This document shows, in pieces, positions 16,417-24,862 of a stretch of 64,000 bases of DNA. Both the position numbers and the translations under genes were made by a program. The notes beneath the pieces are model-generated. The model was not told the origin of the DNA. It did no database searches and saw nothing but the letters and a program-made list of their open reading frames with translations. The DNA is from VRUE01 sp963702575 (GTDB lineage Bacteria > Actinomycetota > Thermoleophilia > Solirubrobacterales > 70-9), in contig CAVPCU010000006.1 of the NCBI GenBank assembly GCA_963702575.1, forward strand, positions 1 to 64,000, given 5' to 3'. Each line of letters begins with the position of its first letter. Position 1 is the first letter of the stretch.

Positions 16417-17658
16417 CTGAAAGGATGCGCCACGGCTGCCGATACGCAAAGAACTGAGGCCCGGCCGTTCGGCCGGTACGTCAAACGCCTCTGGGAGCCC
16501 AATCCGGCTGCGTACGGGGCCCGGCGGGAGCGGCGTGGCGGCTCCTACCGGGCCTTCGTACCCGACGCGATCGCGGGCGGGTCGTTTCCGCTCGACGACG
16601 ACGCCACCGCCACGCTCCACGAGGCGACGAAATCCCTGGAGCGCCTCCAGCACGCCCCGACCAGGCTCGCGACGCTGGGGGCGGTAGCGCAGAACCTGTT
16701 GCGCTCCGAGAGCGTCGCCTCCTCCCGCATCGAGGGCGTCCTCATCTCGCACAAACGGCTGGCGCGAGCAGCGCAGCAGGGCCCGCGCAGGCCGCGCGGG
16801 GACGGCCATGCGGCCGCGGTCCTCGGCAACGTCGAGGCGATGAGGCGGGCGATTGAGCTCGGCGCCGAGGCGCGGCCGCTCGGCGTCGCCGACCTGCGCG
16901 AGATTCACCGCCTCCTGCTCGGCAACACCGAGGACCGCAAGATCGCCGGCGTCGTGCGAGCGACGCAGAACTGGATCGGCGGAAACGCGTTCAATCCGCT
17001 TGACGCGGCCTTCGTGCCGCCGCCTCCGGAGGAGGTCCCGGGCCTGCTCGACGACCTCTGCCGATTCGCCGAGCGCGACGACCTGCCGCCGGTGGTCCAG
17101 GCGGCGATCGCCCACGCCCAGTTCGAGACCATCCATCCGTTTGCCGACGGCAACGGCCGGACCGGTCGGGCGCTCATCTACGCGATCCTGCGCCGCCGAG
17201 GCGAGATCGCGACCTACATCCCGCCGATCAGCCTGGTGCTGGTCGGCGCGCCGCGCGCCTACATCGGCGGGCTCACCGCCTACAGGGCGGGCGACGTGAG
17301 TGCGTGGTGCGATTCGTTCGCCGCCGCCACGGCGCAGGCCGCGGCGGAAGCCGAGCGCCTGGCTGGCTCGATCGAGGCGCTCGAGGAGAAATGGCTCGAC
17401 CGCGCCGGCACTCCCCGCGAGGGATCCGCTGCGCGCCGGCTGATCGGTGCGCTGCCGGAGCAGCCCGTCCTCGACGTGGCGAGCGCCGAGCGCCTCAGCG
17501 GCCGATCCCGGGTGGCGGCGGCCAAGGCGTTGGATCGCCTCGAGGAGGCCGGCATCGTGCGCCCGCTGAACGAGCGCAAGTGGGGACGGGCCTGGGAATG
17601 CGACGAGCTGCTCGAGCTGATCGAAGACTTCGAGGAGTCGGTGCGGGCTCCGCACTAA
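16417..17658 (+). CDS. Fic family protein (class II, AMPylator-type), start codon uncertain
   Basis: The Fic core motif HPFADGNGRTGR (about residues 245-256 of the extended frame) is canonical for transfer of AMP to target hydroxyls. An upstream SSRIEG motif matches the [S/T]xxxE[G/N] inhibitory helix, so activity should be self-restrained. A winged helix (LSGRSRVAAAKALDRLEEAG) ends the protein. The Fic_N domain (GGSYRAFVPDAI, LERLQHAP) is plainly encoded from 16441 on, yet that frame has no ATG, GTG or TTG before 16696; only CTG 16417 is available. ATG 16425, preceded by AAGG, lies in another frame and would join with one base removed. A frame error at the start is likely. Confidence 0.8.
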   Translation: MKGCATAADTQRTEARPFGRYVKRLWEPNPAAYGARRERRGGSYRAFVPDAIAGGSFPLDDDATATLHEATKSLERLQHAPTRLATLGAVAQNLLRSESVASSRIEGVLISHKRLARAAQQGPRRPRGDGHAAAVLGNVEAMRRAIELGAEARPLGVADLREIHRLLLGNTEDRKIAGVVRATQNWIGGNAFNPLDAAFVPPPPEEVPGLLDDLCRFAERDDLPPVVQAAIAHAQFETIHPFADGNGRTGRALIYAILRRRGEIATYIPPISLVLVGAPRAYIGGLTAYRAGDVSAWCDSFAAATAQAAAEAERLAGSIEALEEKWLDRAGTPREGSAARRLIGALPEQPVLDVASAERLSGRSRVAAAKALDRLEEAGIVRPLNERKWGRAWECDELLELIEDFEESVRAPH

Positions 17659-17693
17659 CTTAATACGAACTTCACAATCATTCTACTTCCTCC

Positions 17694-17721
17694 TTGACAT
17701 AAAGATTTGAGCAAGTAGGTT
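17694..17721 (+). promoter_or_regulatory. Probable sigma-70 promoter for the 1111-residue membrane protein
   Basis: TTGACA at 17694-17699 and TAGGTT at 17716-17721 are separated by 16 bp, in an AT-rich stretch. The start codon follows at 17760. Confidence 0.5.
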
Positions 17722-17759
17722 CTTCGCGTCAGGGCGATGCGGGCTGGGGAGGCCGCGCT

Positions 17760-20700
17760 ATGGCGGAGGACCAAGAGCAGGGCAGCCCGAAGGACAAAGG
17801 TGCGGGCAAGAAGGCCGGAGGCGGCTCGACCGCGCCCGAACTCCTGAAGTCGGCCATGGGCACCGCGGTGCCGCTGATCGTCTCGGCGGTCGTCTCGGTC
17901 GGCTTCGTCGCCTTCGCCGGCAAGGCAATCCTCTGGGCCCGCTTCACGGCGATCCAGGTGCCGGGCGAGCAGGTCGTCAAGGCGGTGCCCCAGGGCGAAG
18001 CCGTGGCCACCGGTGCTTCGCTGCTGCTGATCTTCGGCGTTCTCGGCGTCCTGGCGGTGCTGATCGTCTACATGATCGACTCCAGCGGCCGGGCCACGGC
18101 CGACATGAGCCGCGGCGTGCTGGCGGTCGTAGCCGCGGAGGGGCTCGTCGCGGTTTGGCTGACCGCGGGCAAGTCGCTCCCCGACAGGGTGGTGGCCAGC
18201 GAGGTCGTGCTGCTGACCGTCGGTGGGGTCCTGTGGGCCACCTACGTCGCCAAGCTGGCCCGGGGAAAGGAGTTCGCGGGGCTGCGGAAAGGCGAGTTCA
18301 AGCGGAAACCCAACGGCGCCTTCTACCGCACGGGGAACTGCACCCATTGCACAGGAGACGGGCCCTGCTGTGACGAGCCGACAAGCGGATTTACAGGGAA
18401 GGAACTCGGGATAGTCCTCGTCGCCGCACTGGCGGTCGCGATCGTCGGCTTCGTGGTCGCCTTGCTGGTGCACCCGATTCGCGACTGGCGCTGGGTCGTC
18501 GCAGTGGAGCTCTTCGGCTGCGTCCTGGCCGGGGTCATCGTAGTCTTCGGATACCGCTTCCGGAAGGACGAAAGAGACGCGACAACAAAGGAAAAGTCAA
18601 CAGCAGCTGCGACAAAGAAGAAGGCAGACGAGAAAGGGGCAAAGGCGCGCAGCGGGGGGCAGGGCGACCCTGCACGGCCGGCGGCGGAGGACCCCGGCGA
18701 CGCGAGGGCCGCCGAGGCCTGGGCCAGGGCCGAGCGCCAGGCCGGGCGGCTCGGAGCGCTGTTGGCGCGATTGATCTCGCAGTTTCGCGCCGGCGTCGGC
18801 AGCTCGGAGCCGTCGCCGACGATCCTCGTCGTTGCGGAGGCAGCCGTCGAGCCGCCGGCCGAAGACGCAGGCGATCGCAAGGGAGACGGGGTAGACGACA
18901 GCCCGGATCGGCAGACCGGGGTCGACCTGACTGGCTGGGGTGTGCTCTTCGTCCTGGCATGCTCCGCCGTCCTGATCGTCATCCCATGGTGGGCGCTGAA
19001 CGAGTGGTGGCTGGGCGTCTTTTTGATCGTCGCCGTGCTCGTCGGCGCGGGGCTCTGGCGGATCGCCGGCATGAGCAGGGAGGGGTTCGCCTGGTTCGGG
19101 CTCGCCGTCTTCATCTCCGTGCCGCTGTGCGGGACGGTGATGATGATGACCCGCAACCTCGACGAACCCAAGGTCCAGCCTCTGGCGCTGATCCGCACCA
19201 CCGACGGCCCCGACGAAGCGATCGAGGGCCTCTTCGTGACCGAAACCTCCGACCGCGTCTATTTCGCCAACGTCGCCACCGAAGGCTGCAGCAACGATGT
19301 GACGCCAAACAGCGGGCGCCTGCTCTGGGTTCCCAGCAAGGAAGTCATCTCGACCGAGATCGGCCCGCTGCAGAGTGTCGAGGACGCCGGTCGCTCGGCG
19401 CTCGAAATGTCCCACGACCTGACGCCGGGAGTCGAGACCTCGGGCGCCACCTTCGACCTCACGCCGGCCGCGGCGCAGCCCGCCCCCGCCGGTGGGGAAT
19501 CGCCGGCCAGCGGCGGGACGGAAGCGGGTGGCGCCAGCGGAGCTGCCGGCCCGACCGTCCCGACCGTCCCGGCGGGAGGCACCGCCACCGATGCCCGCCT
19601 CCAGAACCTCGGCCCGGCGGTTCGCCCCAACTTCGGCGCCGGCCTGCGAATCGAACCGGAAACGGTCTCGCCCGACGAAGAAGCGACCCTCCGTCTCAGC
19701 AAGGAGAACGAACACGGGGACGTCAACGGCTTCGGCGAATCGCGCGAAGGTCGCAACCTGTGGCTCGGCGGGCGGAGGCTCGACATCTCGAAGGAGCCGG
19801 CCGGGAAGGCCGCCGGAGCCGAATACATCGAACTCGGAAACGAAAGGCTGGTCAAGCTCGAGAAGGAAGCGGTCTACGTCAAGGCCTCGGACGGGAGCTT
19901 CGTGCCGAAAGAGGATGCCGACGAAGGCGAGATCAAGGATCCGGGCCCGTTCGTGCTGATCGAAGACCCGGCGGTGACGGCGCCCGAGGAAGGGTCGGAC
20001 GGCCTGCATGTCAAGGTGAGAAAGGAAGCCGGCCGTTGGATCGTCGACGAAACGAAGACGCTCACCCTCGCCGGCGGCAAGTTCGAAGGGCAAACCCGCG
20101 AAGAAGAAAAAAAGAAGATCCAGGGGAAGCCTCTCGTGCGCCAGGCCTGGCATTCCGACCACATCCGCTTCCACGTCCCGGCCGATGCGCGCTCCGGCGT
20201 CGTCTCGGTTGGGTGCGGCCAGCTCTCCGGGGCGCCGCTGCTGCAGGTCAGGCATAAGCCCGACGCGCGCATCGCCGTCCGGGTCCCGTCACATCGCTCG
20301 GTGCTGACCTTCAGTGGTCGGCCGTCGACCGCCGGGCCGCCGGCGCACGCGCTTCCGCCGGCAGACGACGGGCGGCCGGCTCCGAACCTGATCCCCAGCT
20401 GGTGGGTCGACGGTGTGCGTCAGGGCCACGGCGAGGTCGTCCATCTGCGGCTGACTCCGCGGTGGAAGCCCTATAGGGTCGAACTGAAGGTCGCCGATCG
20501 CGAAGGCAACTTCGACACCGCGAAGCTGCGGATCCTGCGGCTACCGGCGGCTGGCCTCAGGTACTTGCGCAAGCCTTGGTGGAAGCGGCACAATTCCGCT
20601 CCCCCGAGGGTCCGCCGGCAGATCCAGACGATCGTCGACCACGTCAAACCGGCTGCCGTCGAGCTGGATGGCTACGCAAACGGCGCCGGCGGAGTCGGCC

Positions 20701-21095
20701 GTGACGTCGGGCACTCCCTGCGCGTCGACGAACTGGTTCGACGGTACTTCCTGCGCGACCGCGCCTCGGGGAAGGACAAGGGAGAGAACGTGACCCAAGA
20801 AGAAGTCGCGGCCAAAAAAAGACGGCCGATACCGATCGAAGAGATGGGCCACGGCGACACCTGTCCGCTGCCGCGGCACCCGGCCGCGATTCGCGCTCAT
20901 GTAGACCTGTTCCTGCTCGATCAGGGTGCCGTCGTCAAGCCGGTCCCGCACTGCCACGCCCTGATGCGCCGGCAGATCCTCTGGCGGCCTCCGACCGCCG
21001 CCGAAAGAGGCGCAGAAGCGAAGGGGCGCGAAGAAGCCAAAACCCGCAAAGAACTGTCGAAGGTCCGCCGGGAACTGAAGGAAGCGAGGGAATAG
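17760..21095 (+). CDS. Large multi-pass membrane protein with Cys cluster and OmpA-like C-terminal domain
   Basis: This 1111-residue protein is unlike any family I can name. Residues 1-30 are charged. Membrane segments fall near 35-57, 84-105, 118-136, 146-164, 216-238 and 246-265, with three more around 395-470. A loop at 194-204 holds CTHC and CC, a possible metal site. A charged region (about 268-390) separates the two membrane groups. After the last segment comes a long region with VYFANVA, a Pro/Gly/Ala linker and an IPT-like Ig stretch (EPETVSPDEEATL). The C-terminal part (about 930-1060: VELDGYANG, HSLRVDELVRRYFL, EEMGHGDTCPLP) follows the OmpA-like peptidoglycan-binding pattern. It has its own promoter and stands alone. 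Confidence 0.6.
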   Translation: MAEDQEQGSPKDKGAGKKAGGGSTAPELLKSAMGTAVPLIVSAVVSVGFVAFAGKAILWARFTAIQVPGEQVVKAVPQGEAVATGASLLLIFGVLGVLAVLIVYMIDSSGRATADMSRGVLAVVAAEGLVAVWLTAGKSLPDRVVASEVVLLTVGGVLWATYVAKLARGKEFAGLRKGEFKRKPNGAFYRTGNCTHCTGDGPCCDEPTSGFTGKELGIVLVAALAVAIVGFVVALLVHPIRDWRWVVAVELFGCVLAGVIVVFGYRFRKDERDATTKEKSTAAATKKKADEKGAKARSGGQGDPARPAAEDPGDARAAEAWARAERQAGRLGALLARLISQFRAGVGSSEPSPTILVVAEAAVEPPAEDAGDRKGDGVDDSPDRQTGVDLTGWGVLFVLACSAVLIVIPWWALNEWWLGVFLIVAVLVGAGLWRIAGMSREGFAWFGLAVFISVPLCGTVMMMTRNLDEPKVQPLALIRTTDGPDEAIEGLFVTETSDRVYFANVATEGCSNDVTPNSGRLLWVPSKEVISTEIGPLQSVEDAGRSALEMSHDLTPGVETSGATFDLTPAAAQPAPAGGESPASGGTEAGGASGAAGPTVPTVPAGGTATDARLQNLGPAVRPNFGAGLRIEPETVSPDEEATLRLSKENEHGDVNGFGESREGRNLWLGGRRLDISKEPAGKAAGAEYIELGNERLVKLEKEAVYVKASDGSFVPKEDADEGEIKDPGPFVLIEDPAVTAPEEGSDGLHVKVRKEAGRWIVDETKTLTLAGGKFEGQTREEEKKKIQGKPLVRQAWHSDHIRFHVPADARSGVVSVGCGQLSGAPLLQVRHKPDARIAVRVPSHRSVLTFSGRPSTAGPPAHALPPADDGRPAPNLIPSWWVDGVRQGHGEVVHLRLTPRWKPYRVELKVADREGNFDTAKLRILRLPAAGLRYLRKPWWKRHNSAPPRVRRQIQTIVDHVKPAAVELDGYANGAGGVGRDVGHSLRVDELVRRYFLRDRASGKDKGENVTQEEVAAKKRRPIPIEEMGHGDTCPLPRHPAAIRAHVDLFLLDQGAVVKPVPHCHALMRRQILWRPPTAAERGAEAKGREEAKTRKELSKVRRELKEARE

Positions 21096-21130
21096 CAAGC
21101 CACCCTGAGCCAAGTGCTACTGTGACGCAC

Positions 21131-21412
21131 ATGAACTCGGTCGGGGTGCGCGAGCTGCGGCAGAACCTCTCTCGCTACCTGGCGGAGGTGAAGCAGGGTG
21201 AGAGCTTCGTCGTTACCGAGCGGGGCCGGGAGGTCGCGCGGCTGACCCCGTCCGGGCCGGCCGACTCGCCGATCGCCAGGCTCGTCGCCGAGCGGGGCGC
21301 GACGATGCCGAGGGGGGACCTGCTGGCGCACGCCTGCGAATCGGACCTGCCGCCCGCCGGGGGGCCTCCAAGCCTCGAGATCCTCGATGAACTCCGCGAA
21401 GATCGCGTATAG
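21131..21412 (+). CDS. Phd/YefM-type antitoxin
   Basis: ATG 21131 gives 93 residues; GTG 21122 is an alternative start. The N-terminus (MNSVGVRELRQNLSRYL, then GESFVVTERGREVARLTP) is a textbook Phd/YefM fold that binds its own operator as a dimer. The C-terminal tail is the usual flexible region that wraps the toxin. The next gene encodes a PIN-domain toxin, so this is the antitoxin of a VapBC-type pair. Confidence 0.85.
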   Translation: MNSVGVRELRQNLSRYLAEVKQGESFVVTERGREVARLTPSGPADSPIARLVAERGATMPRGDLLAHACESDLPPAGGPPSLEILDELREDRV

Positions 21413-21429
21413 CCCCTCGCCTTGCATAC

Positions 21430-21813
21430 CTGGACAGCTCCGCCTACGTGAAGCTTCCGCTGCGCGAGGCGAGTCACGAGGCGCTGCGCGCTGAGCTGGC
21501 TGAATGGGACGGATACGTCTCCAGCGCGCTTTTGGGCATCGAGGCCATACGGGCATGCGCCCGTCATGACGACCCCCGGTACGCCGACGATGCCCGCGCC
21601 TGGCTCCACGACCTCGTGCTGCTGCCCCTCGACGACGCGATCCTCGATGAGGCGACGAGGCTCGCGCCAGCGGGCCTGCGCAGCCTCGACGCGATCCACC
21701 TGGCCACCGCGCTCAGCGTCCGCGAGGAGATCGGTGTCCTCTTCAGCTACGACGGGCGCTTGGGGGAGGCGGCGTCCGAGCACGGCCTGCCGGTATCCGC
21801 CCCGGGCACCTGA
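21430..21813 (+). CDS. PIN-domain toxin (VapC family), start codon unclear
   Basis: PIN ribonucleases need four acidic residues. Here they are Asp in YLDSSAYVKL, Glu in LLGIEAIRA, Asp in LDAIHLATA and Asp in LFSYDGRLG. The first Asp lies upstream of the first usual start, GTG 21448, so that start would give a dead protein. In-frame CTG 21430 keeps it. ATG 21387, overlapping the antitoxin, begins with NSAKIAY in another frame, as a VapC should, then loses the frame near 21410-21425. Either a small indel broke the gene or initiation is non-canonical. VapC toxins cleave tRNA or rRNA; this one's target is unknown. Confidence 0.72.
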   Translation: MDSSAYVKLPLREASHEALRAELAEWDGYVSSALLGIEAIRACARHDDPRYADDARAWLHDLVLLPLDDAILDEATRLAPAGLRSLDAIHLATALSVREEIGVLFSYDGRLGEAASEHGLPVSAPGT

Positions 21814-21851
21814 CTGGCCCTCAGGGATCCATGCGCGGTCCACGGCGCATG

Positions 21852-21871
21852 ATGCGCAAAACTTCGCGCAT
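21852..21871. terminator. Small hairpin downstream of vapC, possible terminator
   Basis: ATGCGC-AAAACTTC-GCGCAT forms a 6-bp stem about 40 bp after the toxin stop codon. It has no T-run. The remaining sequence 21872-22002 contains no gene I recognise and probably holds the pilin promoter. Confidence 0.3.
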
Positions 21872-22002
21872 TACGGATTACCCGGTAGACGGGCGTCGTA
21901 GTTGGCGGCGGAGCCTGAGTTTTTGGCTGATGAAGCCCAAATTTCGGGGATTTAGTCCTCGCGCCCACTTGTCGATTAGGGCCTTGTGATGAATCTGCCA
22001 GT

Positions 22003-22096
22003 GCTTCGGTGCAAAAGGCAAACCCGCCGTGAGGCGGGGGCGCAAAGCTTGCGGGGCTCCCTTGCGGGAGCCGGCCGGGCTACCACCGGGGTCGAC
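22003..22096 (+). ncRNA. GEMM-I riboswitch aptamer (cyclic di-GMP-I type) upstream of the pilin
   Basis: The leader contains the class hallmarks in order: GCAAAAGGCAAACC (22011-22024), a stem CCGCC/GGCGG closed by a GUGA tetraloop, GGGCGCAAAGC (22037-22047), a P3 stem (GGGGCTCC / GGGAGCC) and a closing strand GGCTACCACCGG that pairs with TTCGGTG at 22005-22011. Such aptamers bind c-di-GMP and commonly precede pilin, motility and matrix genes. Aligned by eye to the Vc2 aptamer, the base that sets ligand choice appears to be G, favouring c-di-GMP over cGAMP. The expression platform (22097-22150) has no obvious T-tract; a weak hairpin over the AGGAGGT site may control translation. Confidence 0.78.
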
Positions 22097-22158
22097 AGAC
22101 ACCACGTGGCTTCACACGGGGCTCTGGCGCAAACGATTAGGACCATAGGAGGTCTCTA

Positions 22159-22643
22159 ATGTTTCTCCAGAATCTCCGGGCCAAGGTTGGCGCCCGGCTC
22201 AATGGCGAAGGCGAGGCCGGCTTCACGCTGATCGAGCTTCTCGTCGTCATGCTCATCCTCGGCATCCTCGCCGCAATCGCAATCCCCGCCTTCTTCAACC
22301 AGCGGGAAAAGGCCACCGACGCCCAGGCCAAGTCCGCATGGCCCGCACGGCCGAGACGGCGATGGAGACGTATTCGACCGAAACTGGTGGTAAATACACC
22401 GGCGTCACCCCCACGAAACTCCACGAAATCGAGCAGACGATTACCGCAACGGTCGGTGAAACCCCGTACCTTTCGGCGGCTGCAGCGACGGGTAGCGGCG
22501 GTGGCTATACGCTGACGGTCACCTCTCCCGCGACCAGCAACACGTTCTCGATTTCCCGAGCGGAAGGGTCCGGTGTGCCGACGTTCACGTGCGCCACGGC
22601 ACCCAAGGGTGGATGTCCGACCGGAGGCGACTGGTCCAAATAG
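22159..22643 (+). CDS. pilA: Type IV major pilin (PilA), frame break near residue 60
   Basis: ATG 22159 follows AGGAGGT by 5 bases. The protein opens with a short leader and the prepilin signature GEAGFTLIELLVVMLILG, cut between G and F with Glu at mature position 5, followed by the long hydrophobic helix. The frame fails near 22337: after DAQAKSA it turns into Arg-rich nonsense, while the globular domain (ARTAETAMETYST ... GGCPTGGDW) continues in another frame to the stop at 22643. One missing base explains this. The domain is a small Gly/Thr/Ser-rich beta sheet. Riboswitch upstream and terminator downstream make it a single-gene unit. Confidence 0.88.
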
Positions 22644-22680
22644 TCGTCTGACCTAACCTGTCCGGTTGCCAAACAAGCCG

Positions 22681-22723
22681 GGCACGAAAAAAGGCGGGCC
22701 TCCGGGCCCGCCTTTTTCGTGCC
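22681..22723 (+). terminator. Strong intrinsic terminator after the pilin
   Basis: A near-perfect 20-bp stem (GGCACGAAAAAAGGCGGGCC against GGGCCCGCCTTTTTCGTGCC) with a 3-nt loop contains GGCGGGCC/GGCCCGCC followed by a T5 run. It separates the pilin transcript from the minor pilin operon. Confidence 0.88.
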
Positions 22724-22826
22724 GGGGCAAGATCCACCGGCGACCACTCCCACCCATGGGTCAAACGTCCAGGGATCTCGACGCATTCGGCTTTAGGAGC
22801 CGCTTTCCAATGCCGATAGCGAATGG

Positions 22827-24179
22827 GTGCGTCATCGAATCGACCAAGCAGCGGACGAGCAGGGCAGCATCCTGCTCGAGGCGCTGGTCAGCGGCATCCT
22901 GCTGGTGATCACCGCGGTCGGGGTCTTCAGCGCCTTCGATGCCGGGACCCGGGCCAGCGCCGAGGAGCGCCACCGGGCACAGGCCGAGGGGCTCGCCCAG
23001 GCCGACCTGGCGCGGCTGCGGACGATGCGGATCTCGGCCCTCGTCCAACCTCCGTCAGACGAAAGTCGTGATGATCGAAAAGACCCCCTACACGGTCGAA
23101 TCGGTCGCCGCATTCGAGGAAGACGAAAACAGCACCGCATCGTGCAAATCGGGCGAAGCCTCGGCCGATTACATCGAGATCCGCTCGACGATCACCTGGC
23201 CCTCGCTCGGCAGCCGGGCTCCGGTGGTCGAGCAGAGCCTCGTCGCACCTCCCAACGGCTCGGTCTCGGCGAAAAGCGGCTCGCTCGTGGTGCAGATCGA
23301 AAACGCCGCCAGCGGCGGCGTCAAAGGCGTCGACCTGAACGGAACGGGAGCCGGCACCTTCGCCGGAGTCACCGGCGAAAGCGGCTGCGCGATCTTCGGC
23401 AACCTGCCGGCCGGGAACTACACGCTGACCCTGTCCGGGGCGGCGCTGGTCGACAAAAACGGCGAAGCGCCGAAACCGCAGCCCACGAGCGTCGTCGCCG
23501 AGAGCACCAACACGCGTCGTCCTCCAGTACGACTTCGGCGGCAGCATCGCGGCCAAATTCAAAACCACGGTCGGCGGCAAACTGGTTCCCTCGAGCGCCG
23601 ACTCGATCATGGCCTTCAACAGCGGCATGAACCTGGCGAAGGTCTTCGGCACGCCGGGCACGCCAAAAGCCGAAGTGACGGCGACGCCGCTGTTCCCGTT
23701 CGCCTCGGCCTACTCGGTGTACGCCGGCAGCTGCACGGAAGACAACCCCGGAGCAAACGGCGCCCGAAGGGGCGGTCGGCGAAGCGATCGTCACCGCCGA
23801 AAGGGACTACGCCGGCGACGATAGTGCTGCCGCCGCTGAACCTGACCGCCTGGAGCGGAACCGAAGCCGCCCCGGGCGAACCAGTCAAAGGCGCCCACGT
23901 GAAGGTGACCGACACCAAGTGCGTCGGGGAAGGCGCGCAGCCCCGCACCTACGCCACCGACGCGAAGGGCACCTGCCCGACCCGGGCCTTCCGTACAGCA
24001 CCTACAACGTCTGCGTCTCCGCCGGCGGCAAACACGTCTCCGTCGCCAGTCTGAAAGTGCCAGCCCACAGCGCGCAAGAAGAAGCGGAAGCCGAAGAATC
24101 GGGCACCGAACTCGAACCGGGGACGCCGCTGAGCGTCTTCCTCGGCGCCTCGAGCGCCGAAGCGGGCGAATGCCCGTGA
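22827..24179 (+). CDS. Prepilin-like protein (PilV-type N-terminus) with two Cna-B/CarboxypepD_reg-like domains; several frame breaks
   Basis: GTG 22827 starts a leader followed by EQGSILLEALVSGILLV, a prepilin site with Glu at mature position 5. The reading frame then jumps near 23045, 23515, 23765, 23820 and 23985, and finally returns to the first frame, ending at 24179. The joined protein is about 450 residues. Its body has two segments of the prealbumin-like kind found in adhesins: GTFAGVTGESGCAIFGNLPAG and YTLTLSG in the first, VKGAHVKVTDTKC, TYATDAKGTC and YSTYNVCVSAGGKHV in the second. A large minor pilin bearing adhesin domains would sit at the pilus tip. The start is weakly supported; the stop overlaps the next gene. 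Confidence 0.6.
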
Positions 24180-24862
24180 ACGATGAGCGCGGCTACACGC
24201 TGGTCGAGCTGCTGGTCGGCTCGATGGTGTCGCTGGTCATCCTCGGCGCGATCTTGGCGATGGTCCAGGTGGCCACCGGCGACCAGAACCGGGTCACCCA
24301 GCACGTCTACGCGAACCAGCGCGGGCGACCGGCGATGAACCGGATCGTCGACCGCCTGCACGCCGCCTGCGTCTCGCCCGGCCTGGCGCCGGTCCTGACG
24401 GGCAGCACGGAAAGCTCGATGACGCTGCTCTCGAAAGCCGGCTCCGCCGTCAGCCCCGTGCCGAACAAGTACGTGATCGCCCTCTCCGAAGGCCGGCTCA
24501 CCGAAACCGTCTACCCGGGCACCGGCGGGGAACCGAAGAACTGGACCTTCGGCTCGCCGACCGGCCCGACCCCGTTCCTCGACGGCGTCAGCACGGCGAA
24601 GGTCGGCGAACCGCCGGCCGCCGTGCCGCTGTTCCGCTACTTCGCCTACGAAGGCGGGCAGGTCGCGACGACGCCGCTGCCGGTGCCGCTGAGCGCCGAA
24701 AACGCGGCGAAGACCGTCCAGGTCGACATCGCCTTCACGGTTGCGCCGAGCGCGGGCGCGGTCGCCGAACCCAGCTCGCTGGTGACGCTCACCGACTCGG
24801 CCACGCTGCGGATCGAACCGGCCAGCGAGGACAGCTCGGAAATGAACCTGCCATGCGTTTGA
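24170..24862 (+). CDS. Minor prepilin, PilW/GspJ-like
   Basis: ATG 24170 overlaps the previous stop by 10 bp. The 230-residue protein has a prepilin site (DERGYTLVELLVGSMVSLVIL) with Glu at position 5. The conserved region after the helix (NRVTQHVYANQRGRPAMNRIVDRL) matches the PilW/PilJ pattern, in which a minor pilin helps start pilus assembly. The rest is beta-rich and exported. This frame is unbroken, unlike those around it. It overlaps the next gene by 10 bp, so the three are co-translated. Confidence 0.72.
   Translation: MPVNDERGYTLVELLVGSMVSLVILGAILAMVQVATGDQNRVTQHVYANQRGRPAMNRIVDRLHAACVSPGLAPVLTGSTESSMTLLSKAGSAVSPVPNKYVIALSEGRLTETVYPGTGGEPKNWTFGSPTGPTPFLDGVSTAKVGEPPAAVPLFRYFAYEGGQVATTPLPVPLSAENAAKTVQVDIAFTVAPSAGAVAEPSSLVTLTDSATLRIEPASEDSSEMNLPCV

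Noticed and set aside
15064..17658. AAA ATPase plus Fic as a defined defence system
   Set aside because: The two genes are divergent and no known named system has this pair; linkage alone is not evidence enough.
22159..22643. Programmed frameshifting in the pilin
   Set aside because: No slippery heptamer with a downstream structure is seen and many unrelated genes here show similar single-base breaks.
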